The translations under genes were made by a program, and so were the position numbers. Shown piece after piece: positions 35,147 to 43,493 of a stretch of 64,000 bases of DNA; within the stretch, counting starts at the first letter, position 1, and each line of letters begins with the position of its first letter. The notes under the pieces are model-generated. The model searched no databases and had not been told where the DNA came from. It worked only from the letters and a program-made list of their open reading frames with translations. This stretch comes from Melittangium boletus DSM 14713 (GTDB lineage: Bacteria > Myxococcota > Myxococcia > Myxococcales > Myxococcaceae), in NCBI RefSeq assembly GCF_002305855.1, contig NZ_CP022163.1, forward strand, positions 9,305,765 to 9,369,764, in the 5' to 3' direction.

Positions 35147-35859
35147 TCGCCCGACTCCTGACTGACACACCGGCCGCGCAGGCACGTCTGGCCGGAGGCG
35201 CAATTCAGGTCCGTCTCGCAGCACACGCTCGGACACGCGCAGCAGACGGTGCCCTCGGGCGCGGTGCCGGTGAGGCATTCGGTGGTGGCCGAGCACCCGG
35301 CGGCGTCCACGCACACCACCGCCTTGGGCGCGTTGGACTCGCCCACGTAGACGACCGTGCCGTAATAGGAATCCACCACCGCGCGGCCCGGCGTGCCCAT
35401 GTTCGTGTCGAAGTACTCGTACACCCCCGGCTGCGGGAAGGCGTAGCGCCAGTAGGAGAACGTCTCCTTGCCCTCGGTGCGCGTGTTGTAGGGCCTCACC
35501 AGGTTGGGGCTGAAGAGCGGTGAGGGCGCCGACAACGAGGTGACGTTGGACGGCACGTCGGGCTGGTAGTTGCGGAACTCGACGATCTGCCCGGGCCTCA
35601 TGGCCAGGCCCCCTTCCGCCACGAACGGCTCGCTCGCGGGCACCAGGGCCCCCGTGGCGTCCTTGGCGCGCAGCACGTAGCGCTGTCCGATGCACGTGGG
35701 CGCGATGGAGCGGTAGAGCCCCGCGGTGATGCGGTTGAGGGCCACGGAGACCCGGGGAGGCCCCTCCGCCGAGTCCTGGATGGGCCGGAAGTCGGCGGGG
35801 AGCTTTTCCTCGCAGGCCGCGAGACCGAGCACGAGGCAGAGAAGAGGACGGACGCGCAT
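35143..35859 (-). CDS. Cupredoxin-like lipoprotein with Cys-rich tail
   Basis: A 238-aa protein with a lipoprotein signal (LCLVLGLAAC). The middle part, about residues 80-175, has the strand order of a plastocyanin-like fold (PGQIVEFRNY ... PGVYEYFDTNMGTPG). The His copper ligands expected there are not obvious, so it may not bind copper. The last 60 residues contain about 12 Cys in short spacings (VCCACPSVCC and similar), a disulfide-rich tail common in myxobacterial surface lipoproteins. The ATG overlaps the upstream stop by one base (TGATG). I infer an envelope redox or structural role. Confidence 0.7.
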   Translation of the reverse strand: MRVRPLLCLVLGLAACEEKLPADFRPIQDSAEGPPRVSVALNRITAGLYRSIAPTCIGQRYVLRAKDATGALVPASEPFVAEGGLAMRPGQIVEFRNYQPDVPSNVTSLSAPSPLFSPNLVRPYNTRTEGKETFSYWRYAFPQPGVYEYFDTNMGTPGRAVVDSYYGTVVYVGESNAPKAVVCVDAAGCSATTECLTGTAPEGTVCCACPSVCCETDLNCASGQTCLRGRCVSQESGE

Positions 35860-37373
35860 CAGAGGACCTTGTCCGGAGCGGCCCCGGAGGGCGGCCGGTA
35901 GTGGAAGAGGACGATGTCGTGGGCGTGCGAGCGCACGCGGGGATCGCAGGTGAAGCGCGCCACGGGCTCCAGGTACGGCGCGAGCGCCTCGACCCCCGGC
36001 GCGCTGGAGGTGACATAGACGCGCGCGCCCGCGGCGGCCACGCGCGTCACCTCGCGGCGCAGTTGCTCACCCGTGGCCGGACGGCCCGCCCGGTAGTGCG
36101 GCACGTAGTGCTCGAAGAGCCGGGCCTCCTCCCCGGTGAAGAGCAGTGTGCCCGAGGGCGGCAGCGTGGCGGCCACGTGCGCCACCAGGCGCGCCGCGGG
36201 CGAGGGCTCGCGGCCCTGCGCCCAGGCCTCCGGGAGCATGACGGCCGCGCAGAGCACGGCCAGCGCTCCGGCCAGGGGCGCGGCGCGCGGGGGCCAGCTC
36301 CGCGCGAGCACCGCCCCCCCCACCGCCACGAGCAATCCCAGACAGAAGACGAGCGGCAGGGCATGGCGGGCCTTGAGCAGGTTCTGCCCGAGGAACATCC
36401 ACGCGCCGTAGGGCACGCCCATCGCCAGCGCGAGCCCCGCCACGTCCCGCTCGGACGGAGCGAGGGCGCGGCGCCCCGCGGCGAGGACCAGGGCCCCCAG
36501 CGCGCCCGCGAGCGCCAGGGCGAACAGGAACCGCGCGGCCAGCAGGGCTCCGGGCTCCCCGTCACTCCCGGGCCAGGGCAGCCCGAGGCCCGCCGCCACG
36601 ACATCGAACCCGAAGCGCTCCAGGCGCCATCCCAGTTCCGGACGCACCGCCACGGTGCCGCCCCACTCGCCCGCGTGGCCGCGCAGGAAACCCGAGCCGA
36701 TGCGCACCAGCGTCTCCGGCCCCGTGAGGATCACCAGGGGAACGAGCCAGACCAGGACTCCCCCGGCGAGGCCTTCCAGCGCCGCGCCTCTCCGCCCCCG
36801 GGGCACGCCCACCGCCAGCCCCAGCAACGCCGGGAGGAACGAGGGCCGGGCGCCGATCGCCAGCCCCACCAGCGCGCCCGCCAGCACCGCGTGGCGCCTC
36901 GAGTGGCCCGAGCTCCCCACCGCACAGGCCGCGAGCACCAGCAGCGCGAGCCCCGTCCCGTCCGAGGCCGGCGTCGCGCCCAGGAGCACGGGCAGGGGCA
37001 GCAGCGCCCCGAGCGCCACGGCCACCAGCGCCCCCACCGCCCCGAGCCTCGGCCTCAGCGCGAAGCCAAGCACGCCCAGCGCCAGCGCCCCGAGGACGAG
37101 TCCGGGCACGGCCAGGGCGCTCACCTCGGAGGCGCCGGCGGCCGAGGCCCCTCGGGCCAGCGCCACGTACACGGGATAGCCCGGGAAGTGCGGCGCCTGC
37201 GCCGCCAGCTCGAAGCCCCTCAGCGAGCGCGCGAAGTTCACCGCGTCCAGATCCGGCAACAGCCGGGGCAGCGCGAGCACTCGCGCCCCCACCCCCGCGC
37301 CCACCAGCACCGCCAGCACCCCCGCGAAGGTCCGGAGCGGCATCGGCACGGGCGGTGTGACTTTGAAACTCAT
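35859..37373 (-). CDS. Polytopic membrane protein, GT39/ArnT-like glycosyltransferase candidate
   Basis: A 504-aa protein with about ten hydrophobic segments. An acidic residue pair (LLPDLDAVNFARSL) sits after the first helix, as in GT-C fold enzymes, where the first periplasmic loop carries the catalytic Asp. The C-terminal 120 residues are a soluble periplasmic domain. It would transfer a sugar from a lipid carrier (perhaps made by the GT2 protein at 31324) to an envelope acceptor. I use the ATG at 37373; a TTG nine bases upstream is also open. It is the first gene of the operon and diverges from the LGFP lipoprotein gene across 125 bases. Confidence 0.7.
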   Translation of the reverse strand: MSFKVTPPVPMPLRTFAGVLAVLVGAGVGARVLALPRLLPDLDAVNFARSLRGFELAAQAPHFPGYPVYVALARGASAAGASEVSALAVPGLVLGALALGVLGFALRPRLGAVGALVAVALGALLPLPVLLGATPASDGTGLALLVLAACAVGSSGHSRRHAVLAGALVGLAIGARPSFLPALLGLAVGVPRGRRGAALEGLAGGVLVWLVPLVILTGPETLVRIGSGFLRGHAGEWGGTVAVRPELGWRLERFGFDVVAAGLGLPWPGSDGEPGALLAARFLFALALAGALGALVLAAGRRALAPSERDVAGLALAMGVPYGAWMFLGQNLLKARHALPLVFCLGLLVAVGGAVLARSWPPRAAPLAGALAVLCAAVMLPEAWAQGREPSPAARLVAHVAATLPPSGTLLFTGEEARLFEHYVPHYRAGRPATGEQLRREVTRVAAAGARVYVTSSAPGVEALAPYLEPVARFTCDPRVRSHAHDIVLFHYRPPSGAAPDKVL

Positions 37374-37390
37374 TCTCAACAAAAGACGCC

Positions 37391-37405
37391 GGGCGTACTA
37401 CGCCC
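37391..37405. promoter_or_regulatory. Perfect palindrome GGGCGTACTACGCCC, candidate operator
   Basis: A 15-base inverted repeat with 7-base arms around one central base. It lies 17 bases upstream of the start of the nine-gene envelope operon, in the 125-base region shared with the divergent lipoprotein gene. The position would allow a dimeric repressor to block the operon promoter. It is not followed by a T run, so it is not a typical terminator. Confidence 0.4.
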
Positions 37406-37498
37406 CCACGCGGACGGTCAAGCCAGGGACGGCGGGATCTGCAATACTGGAATTAGCTGTAAATCCAATCGCACCTTCCCCCCCGCCACCCCGGAGCC

Positions 37499-38935
37499 AT
37501 GCCCCGAATGAATGTGAGAGCAACGCTCAGAAGCCTCGCCGTGACGTTGTGCGCGACCCTGCTGTCCACCGCCTGTGGAGGCCCCGAGGAACAGGAGTTC
37601 CCGGAGGATCCGCGCAGCCCGGAAGTGATCGCCATGGACTCCGCCCTGGGGTCCCTGGACATGCACAACCTCATGTCCAACACGGACATCGCCGGCTACC
37701 AGACGGTGACGCCGGATCAGGTCCAGAGCTTCCTGGTGTCCAAGGGTTCCTTCCTCGCGGGCTACCGGGATCCGGCGTTTGGCAACAAGACGGCCGCCAC
37801 CCTCATCGTGGAGCGCGCCACGGCCTACACCATCAACCCGGTGTACATCCTGGCGCGCATCGAGACGGAGTCGGGGCTCATCCGCAGCGGCAAATCGACC
37901 AACCTGGCCAAGGCCACCGGCTGCGGCTGCCCGGATGGGAGCGGCTGTGACGCGGCCTACACCGGCTTCGGCAAGCAGGTGGAGTGCTCGGCGAAGGTGT
38001 TCCGCAACTACCTGCGCGACCTGGAGGCGGGACGCACCACGGTCTCCGGCTGGAAGGCGGGCGTGAGCAAGAACACGCTGGATCCCTGCACGGTGCGGCC
38101 CGCCAACAACGCCACCGCCGCCCTCTACACCTACACGCCGTGGGTGGGCGCCTACGCGTCGCAGTGTGGCACCTCCCGCTGGGGCGGCTCCTCGCTGGTG
38201 GCGCTGCTCTACCGGGAGTTCCGCGACAGCCGCAACTGGGGGGGACCCTGCGTGGTCGGAGGAGACATCCTGACGCGCTACAACCAGATAGGCGGAGCCG
38301 GGGGCGTGCTCGGGCCGTGCACGACGAACGAGCTGCCGACGCCCGACGGCGTGGGCCGCTTCAACCACTTCCAGAATGGCAGCATCTATTGGACGCCCGA
38401 GACGGGCGCCTGGGAGGTGCACGGCCTCATCCGCGCCCGCTGGGAGTCCCTGGGCTGGGAGACGAGCGCGCTGGGCTACCCCATCACGGGCGAGAAGCCG
38501 ACCCCGGATGGCGTGGGCCGCTTCAACCACTTCAAGAAGGGCACCACGCTCGGCAGCATCTACTGGACCCCCGAGACGGGCGCCTGGGAGGTGCACGGCC
38601 TCATCCGCGCGAAGTGGGAGTCCCTGGGCTGGGAGACGAGCGTGCTGGGCTACCCCACCACGAACGAGATGACGACGCCCGACGGCGTGGGCCGCTACAA
38701 CCACTTCAAGAAGGGCACCACGCTCGGCAGCATCTACTGGACGCCCGCCACGGGCGCGCACGAGGTGCACGGGCGCATCCGCGAGAAGTGGGAGTCCCTG
38801 GGCTGGGAGCGCGGCTCCCTGGGCTACCCCGTGTCGGACGAGTACGCCGTGAGCGAAGGCCGTGAGAGCGAGTTCCAGAAGGGCTTCCTCACCTTCAACG
38901 CCGCCACCGGGGCCGTCTCCGTCCGGATGAAGTAG
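37499..38935 (+). CDS. LGFP-repeat lipoprotein with lysozyme-like N-terminal domain
   Basis: A 478-aa protein. The N-terminus has a lipoprotein signal (LCATLLSTAC). Residues of about 100-240 resemble a lytic-transglycosylase/lysozyme fold: YILARIETESGL carries a candidate catalytic Glu, followed by a four-Cys region (CGCPDGSGC). Residues 281-450 are three LGFP-type repeats, with a partial unit before and after, each ending in a LGYP/LGP motif. LGFP repeats are known mainly from mycolic-acid actinobacteria, where they bind the cell wall. The protein probably cleaves or binds peptidoglycan at the periplasmic face of a membrane. It converges on the next gene with two bases between the stops. Confidence 0.8.
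   Translation: MPRMNVRATLRSLAVTLCATLLSTACGGPEEQEFPEDPRSPEVIAMDSALGSLDMHNLMSNTDIAGYQTVTPDQVQSFLVSKGSFLAGYRDPAFGNKTAATLIVERATAYTINPVYILARIETESGLIRSGKSTNLAKATGCGCPDGSGCDAAYTGFGKQVECSAKVFRNYLRDLEAGRTTVSGWKAGVSKNTLDPCTVRPANNATAALYTYTPWVGAYASQCGTSRWGGSSLVALLYREFRDSRNWGGPCVVGGDILTRYNQIGGAGGVLGPCTTNELPTPDGVGRFNHFQNGSIYWTPETGAWEVHGLIRARWESLGWETSALGYPITGEKPTPDGVGRFNHFKKGTTLGSIYWTPETGAWEVHGLIRAKWESLGWETSVLGYPTTNEMTTPDGVGRYNHFKKGTTLGSIYWTPATGAHEVHGRIREKWESLGWERGSLGYPVSDEYAVSEGRESEFQKGFLTFNAATGAVSVRMK
38339..38848 (+). repeat. Three tandem LGFP-encoding repeats (54, 58 and about 58 codons)
   Basis: Units start at 38339, 38501 and 38675, each opening with the codons for TPDGVGR. They are highly similar at the DNA level, including shared blocks around GGCAGCATCTA and GAGGTGCACGG. 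The first unit lacks four codons (a KGTTLGS-type insertion present in the other two). The similarity suggests recent in-frame expansion. Confidence 0.85.
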
Positions 38936-38937
38936 TC

Positions 38938-40452
38938 CTATTTCCCCTGTTTCCCCTGGCGCGGCGGAATCGTGAGCCGCGCCAGCAGCAGCGCGGCCAG
39001 GGCGTTGCCCACGTACCAGTACAGCGTATAGGCCGGAGGAATCAGCGGCAGGGGGGGACTCGCGAGCGCCCGCACCGCGAGGTAGGCGCTGAAACCCACG
39101 CCCAGCCCCGCCGCGAACCGCCTCAGCCACGACGCCGGAACGGAGAGGATGGCGAACACCAGGGGCACCGCGGCGCTCAGCGCCACGGTCCGGGCCTCGG
39201 GGAAGGCGACGAAGCGGTGCCACTCGGGCAGTGGCAGGGCGAGCACGTCGAACGCGCCGCCCGCGTGGCCCGTCCACCGGAACACGAACACGCCCATCGT
39301 CGCGACGAGGAAGGGCAGCAGGAAGAGCGGGTGGAACAGGACGTTGAACATGCCCGGGCGCGTCCTGGCGCCCATCGTCACCAGCGCGATCACCAGCAGG
39401 ACGAGCCCGAGCACGGGAGGCTTCCAGTCCACGGTGACGGGCGCGGGCGGGCGCGAAGCCGCGGGCGGCTGTCCGGAGCGGCTGGGCGCCTCGTCCTCGG
39501 AGGACGTGCTCAGGCCCTGGAGCTGATCCGCGAGACTGGCCCGGGAGTAGTTCAAGGACGCCGCGTCCACCAGCGCGAAGGGGAAGCGGATGGTGCCGCG
39601 CACCCGGCCCTGCTCATCCGTCTCCAACGTGGCCTTCTCGAGGCTCTCACGCAGCGCGCGCGACTCGCCGCTCGAGTCCAGGCTCGAGCCCAGCAGGGCC
39701 GTCATGCGCAGTCCCTCCAGCATCGCGCGCAGCGCCTCGCCCTGCCGCTTGCCGCCGGTGACGGCGGTGCCTTGCAATTCGAGGCCCTCCGCGGTCAGGT
39801 CGAGCGCGCCCAGCAGGGACAGCACCTGCTTGTCCACGCCCCCCATGAAGTCCGAGAGCCGCGAGCCCGACACCACGCCGCCCACCATGCCGTGCTTCCA
39901 ACCCACCTCGTCCACGGCCTTCACGAGGGGGCTGTCCTTCCCGAGGCCCTCGCCCCGACGCTTGCGCGAGATCGCCTCCTCCAGCACGCCCTGGGGACCG
40001 ACCAGCAGGTAGTGCCCATCGAGCGCCACGTCCGCCGCCCGGGGCTTCACCGCCGCGGGCGCGCCTTCCAGCTCCGTGAGGGTGTAGCCCTCGGACTGGA
40101 GGTAGGCGGAGAGCCGGCCCCAATCGAAGCGCCCCCGGGCGACGCCGAACCCCATGGCCGCGGCGAACGCATCCACGTCCTTGGCCGTGTCGACGCCGGT
40201 CTTCGCGTGGAAGTCCTTCACCTCCCGCTCGAACTTCTCCTGGGCCTCCTTCGACAGGGGGACGTTCAGCTCGGTCGAGTTCACGAGCAGCAGCTCGCGG
40301 GTGTCCGGCCCGAAGTAGGCGAGCAGCGCCGGATCCTTGGGGATGAGCCGTACACGAAGCCCTCCCAGCCCCAGGCGATCCAGGTAGCCGAAGTGATACG
40401 CGGCCCCGGCGCCCACGGCCAGCAGCACGACGAACACCAGCAGCTTCTTCAT
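38938..40452 (-). CDS. Membrane-anchored protein of unknown function
   Basis: A 504-aa protein that I do not recognise. The start at 40452 (MKKLLVFVVLL) has AAGGAG nine bases upstream. An N-terminal signal anchor is followed by an exported domain of about 300 residues rich in DUF3352-like features (ALLAYFGPDTRELLLVN, repeated helix/strand pattern, GGVVSGSRLSDF). A Ser/Pro-rich linker near 325-345 follows, then four hydrophobic helices at the C-terminus. It is divergent from apbE with about 70 bases between the starts. It may sense or scaffold in the envelope, but no activity can be assigned. Confidence 0.7.
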   Translation of the reverse strand: MKKLLVFVVLLAVGAGAAYHFGYLDRLGLGGLRVRLIPKDPALLAYFGPDTRELLLVNSTELNVPLSKEAQEKFEREVKDFHAKTGVDTAKDVDAFAAAMGFGVARGRFDWGRLSAYLQSEGYTLTELEGAPAAVKPRAADVALDGHYLLVGPQGVLEEAISRKRRGEGLGKDSPLVKAVDEVGWKHGMVGGVVSGSRLSDFMGGVDKQVLSLLGALDLTAEGLELQGTAVTGGKRQGEALRAMLEGLRMTALLGSSLDSSGESRALRESLEKATLETDEQGRVRGTIRFPFALVDAASLNYSRASLADQLQGLSTSSEDEAPSRSGQPPAASRPPAPVTVDWKPPVLGLVLLVIALVTMGARTRPGMFNVLFHPLFLLPFLVATMGVFVFRWTGHAGGAFDVLALPLPEWHRFVAFPEARTVALSAAVPLVFAILSVPASWLRRFAAGLGVGFSAYLAVRALASPPLPLIPPAYTLYWYVGNALAALLLARLTIPPRQGKQGK

Positions 40453-40524
40453 GAACAATGACTCCTTGGGAGGTGACACCCGAACCGACCTCGGCAGCAT
40501 ACGCTCGAAGCTCGGTGCGATTGC

Positions 40525-41586
40525 ATGCCCTTGGAGGGCATGGGACACGGCGCAACCATGCTGCTGAGCGCCCTGCTGGTGGTCCTGACCGTCTCCCCCT
40601 CTTCCTCCCCCCCCGTGCGCACCGAGACGCGTCCGATGATGGGGACGTATGTGACGGTGACCCTGGTGGGGGGTACTCGCGGCGAGGCGCGCGAGGGCTT
40701 CGCCGCGGCCTTCTCGGCCTTCTCGCGCGTCAACGAGGTGATGAACGAGTGGCGGCCGGACAGCGCGCTCTCGGCGGTGAACCGCCAGGCCGGGGATGGC
40801 GCGTTCGTCACCGTGCCCGAGGACCTGTGCGCGGCCTTGCGGCGGGGGGTGCTGGGCGCGAAACAGACGGAGGGACTGTTCGACCCCACCTGGGCGGCGC
40901 TGCGGGGACTGTGGCGCTTCGGAACGGACCTGTCCCCGACCCTGCCCGACCCGGACGAGCTGAAGCAGCGCTGCGCGCTCATCTCCTCTCGGGACGTGGA
41001 ATTCGCTCCGGCGCCCAAGGCAGGCGCCGCCGGGTGTGGGGTGCGGCTCAAGCGCGCGGGAATGCAGCTCGGGCTGGGCGGACTGGCGAAGGGCTGGGCG
41101 GTGGACCGGGCGGTGGAGAAACTTCGCGCCCTGGGCTTCAAGCACTTCTTCGTCCAGGCGGGAGGCGACTTCTACGCGGCGGGAAGCAAGGCGGGCCGGC
41201 CGTGGAAGGTGGGCATCCGCGACCCTCGGGGTGAGCCGGACAGCGTCCTCGCGGTGCTGGAGGTCTCCAACGCGGCGTTTTCCACGAGCGGCGACTACGA
41301 GAACTTCTTCCTGCTGGACGGCAAGCGCTACCACCACATCATCGATCCGCGCACGTGCTACCCGGCGACGGCCTCGCGCTCGGCCACCCTCCTCGCGCCG
41401 AGCGCCGTGGACGCGGAGGTGCTGACCAAGGCCGTGTTCATCCGGGGGGGACGGGAAGGATTGGCGCTCGCGGAGAAGCATGGGGCCGCGGCGGTCCTGG
41501 TGACCGCGGACGGACAACTCCTGGCCTCGCCCTCCCTCGACAAGAAGCTGAGGCGAACAGGCGCCCCACCCCAGCCTCCACGATAG
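40525..41586 (+). CDS. apbE: ApbE-family FAD:protein FMN transferase
   Basis: A 353-aa ApbE protein. Recognisable blocks are MMGTYVTVTL, VNEVMNEWRPDSALSAVN, LGGLAKGWAVDRAV, VQAGGDFYAAG and the C-terminal STSGDYENFF...HHIIDPRT motif that binds Mg and FAD. A hydrophobic N-terminus (MLLSALLVVL) suggests export, typical of periplasmic ApbE. Met codons at 40525, 40540 and 40558 are all possible starts; none has a good ribosome site. It transfers FMN onto a Thr in target proteins. The FMN-binding protein at 33174 carries the target motif and is the obvious partner, although the two genes are 7 kb apart and on opposite strands. Confidence 0.9.
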   Translation: MPLEGMGHGATMLLSALLVVLTVSPSSSPPVRTETRPMMGTYVTVTLVGGTRGEAREGFAAAFSAFSRVNEVMNEWRPDSALSAVNRQAGDGAFVTVPEDLCAALRRGVLGAKQTEGLFDPTWAALRGLWRFGTDLSPTLPDPDELKQRCALISSRDVEFAPAPKAGAAGCGVRLKRAGMQLGLGGLAKGWAVDRAVEKLRALGFKHFFVQAGGDFYAAGSKAGRPWKVGIRDPRGEPDSVLAVLEVSNAAFSTSGDYENFFLLDGKRYHHIIDPRTCYPATASRSATLLAPSAVDAEVLTKAVFIRGGREGLALAEKHGAAAVLVTADGQLLASPSLDKKLRRTGAPPQPPR

Positions 41587-41774
41587 AGGAGCGTGAACGC
41601 GACCGGTTGGCGCTCTGGCGGCTCGCGCCCCTCCATCACATCCTTCACGGTTGCCCTCCACCCGATGGGAAGCCCCTTGCCTCCAAGAGGCTGGCAGGGA
41701 GGCAGGCCGCGTGCCTGTGTGTCGTCAATGAGCGCGCGCGTCACCACTCATCACCCTTGGGAGAGCAAACCGTC

Positions 41775-42827
41775 ATGCGAACCAGTTCCGCAACCTACTC
41801 CCGTCCCCGCGAGGAGCGGATCGATTTCAAGGCGGGGGACGGCAGACCGCTGAACCTCATTCGAGTCCGAGGCGCCAGGTCTCCCGTCAAGGGCCCCATC
41901 GTGCTTGTCCATGGCGCTGGAGTCCGCGCCAACATCTTCCGTGCGCCCATTCCACGGACGATCGTCGATACGCTCGTCGCCGATGGCTATGACGTCTGGA
42001 TGGAGAACTGGCGGGCGAGCATTGATCTCGAGCCCAGCGAGTGGACGCTCGACCAGGCGGCCGTCCATGACCATCCCAAGGCCATCGAGGTGATCGCCCG
42101 GAAGACGGGCTGGAAGGACATCAAGGCCATCGTCCATTGCCAGGGCGCCTCGAGCTTCGTCCTCTCGGCGGTCGCCGGGCTCATTCCCCGGGTGAAGCTG
42201 ATCATCAGCAACGCCGTCTCCCTGCACCCCGTGATGTCGCTCGCCACGAGGCTCAAACTCCGCCACTACATTCCCAAGCTCTCGCGGTGGACGTCCTATC
42301 TGGATCCCCAGTGGGGTCTCGGACCCGAGGGCCTGCTGCCCTGGCTCCTCACCCTGAAGGTGCGGGCCACCCATCGCGAGTGCGACAACACCGTGTGCAG
42401 GATGGTGAGTGACATCTATGGCGTGGGCCATCCCACGCTCTGGAGTCACGAGCACCTCAACCCGGCCACCCACGAGTGGTTGAAGTACGAGTTCGCCAAG
42501 GTGCCCCTCACCTTCTTCGCGCAGATGGTCAAGAGCCTGCGCGCGGGCTACCTGGTGCCCGTCGAAGGCTATCGGGAATTGCCTTCGGACGTGGTCACCC
42601 GCCGTCCCCAGACGGATGCCCGTTTCGTCTTCATGGCGGGCCGGAAGAACCATTGCTTCCTGTTCGAGAGCCAGCGGCGGACCTACGAGGCCTTGTCCCG
42701 GTACCGCAAGGGCTACCACTCGCTTCACGTGTTACCGGAGTACGGCCACCTCGACATCTTCATGGGCAAGAACGCCCCCTGGGATGTCTTCCCCATCATC
42801 CAGGCCGAGCTGAACCGGCCCGTCTAG
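41775..42827 (+). CDS. Alpha/beta hydrolase
   Basis: A 350-aa protein that starts MRTSSATYSRP after a 188-base gap. It has the oxyanion segment LVHGAGVRANIF. The nucleophile-elbow position reads HCQGASS, with Gln where Ser or Cys would be expected in GxSxG, so the nucleophile is unclear. The C-terminal His region is YGHLDIF. The family resembles the hydrolase partners, sometimes fused, of cholesterol-oxidase-like GMC proteins. It starts a three-gene unit with the genes at 42840 and 43490 and is 12 bases from the next start. The likely substrate is a sterol ester or other lipid, inferred from the GMC partner. Confidence 0.82.
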   Translation: MRTSSATYSRPREERIDFKAGDGRPLNLIRVRGARSPVKGPIVLVHGAGVRANIFRAPIPRTIVDTLVADGYDVWMENWRASIDLEPSEWTLDQAAVHDHPKAIEVIARKTGWKDIKAIVHCQGASSFVLSAVAGLIPRVKLIISNAVSLHPVMSLATRLKLRHYIPKLSRWTSYLDPQWGLGPEGLLPWLLTLKVRATHRECDNTVCRMVSDIYGVGHPTLWSHEHLNPATHEWLKYEFAKVPLTFFAQMVKSLRAGYLVPVEGYRELPSDVVTRRPQTDARFVFMAGRKNHCFLFESQRRTYEALSRYRKGYHSLHVLPEYGHLDIFMGKNAPWDVFPIIQAELNRPV

Positions 42828-42839
42828 GAGCACGCCCCC

Positions 42840-43493
42840 ATGCTGTCGATCTTGGACGAACGTAAGGAAATACATGACTCCGCTCCCGACGTCTTCTTCC
42901 GCGAGACCATGTCGGGCGGACTGACGTTTGGAGTCACCGATCCCAAGCGGGGCGCCGCCGAGGGCCGGCGCACGCCCTTCACCTTCCACGCCACCATCCT
43001 CGTGGACGACGTGGTGGCCTTCATCGAGGAGCCGGAGCACACCGCCCGGCTCCTGGCCCGTGTCTCCTATCCGCACTTCGCCGAGGGCGTGATCGTGGAC
43101 CGGGGACGCTTCAACCTGTTCCGGCCCGGGGATGCGCCGAGAACCCGGTTGATGACCTATGTCCTGCCCTTCGTGAACGAGGGCCGGGCGTTGTGCCTGT
43201 CAGGCACCAAGACCATCCATGACGATCGGGGATGGGACCTGTGGCACGACACCACCCGGCTCTATTGCCAGCTCCACGAGGGCGAGGACGAGCGCGGTCC
43301 AGTGGTGGGCGCGGGCATCCTCTCGCTGGGGGTCGGGGACGTGCTCAAGCTCATCGCGTCCATGGGCTCCTCCCTCCCCGGGCGGGACGGCCTCCAGGCG
43401 CGGCTGCGCTTTGGCCACTTCTTCCTCGGCGCGCTCTGGGATCTCTATGCGCCCAGGGCCCAGGCCTCCGAAACGAACGGGGTGTCCGCATGA
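42840..43493 (+). CDS. Small conserved partner of the GMC oxidoreductase, function unknown
   Basis: A 217-aa protein without signal peptide or membrane helix. It has a beta-rich pattern (FTFHATILVDDV, RLMTYVLPFV, GAGILSLGVGD) reminiscent of lipocalin-like or steroid-binding folds. It is translationally coupled to the GMC oxidase gene (ATGA) and lies 12 bases after the hydrolase gene, so the three proteins probably work together. I cannot assign an activity. A ligand-binding or substrate-delivery role is a guess from context. Confidence 0.75.
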   Translation: MLSILDERKEIHDSAPDVFFRETMSGGLTFGVTDPKRGAAEGRRTPFTFHATILVDDVVAFIEEPEHTARLLARVSYPHFAEGVIVDRGRFNLFRPGDAPRTRLMTYVLPFVNEGRALCLSGTKTIHDDRGWDLWHDTTRLYCQLHEGEDERGPVVGAGILSLGVGDVLKLIASMGSSLPGRDGLQARLRFGHFFLGALWDLYAPRAQASETNGVSA

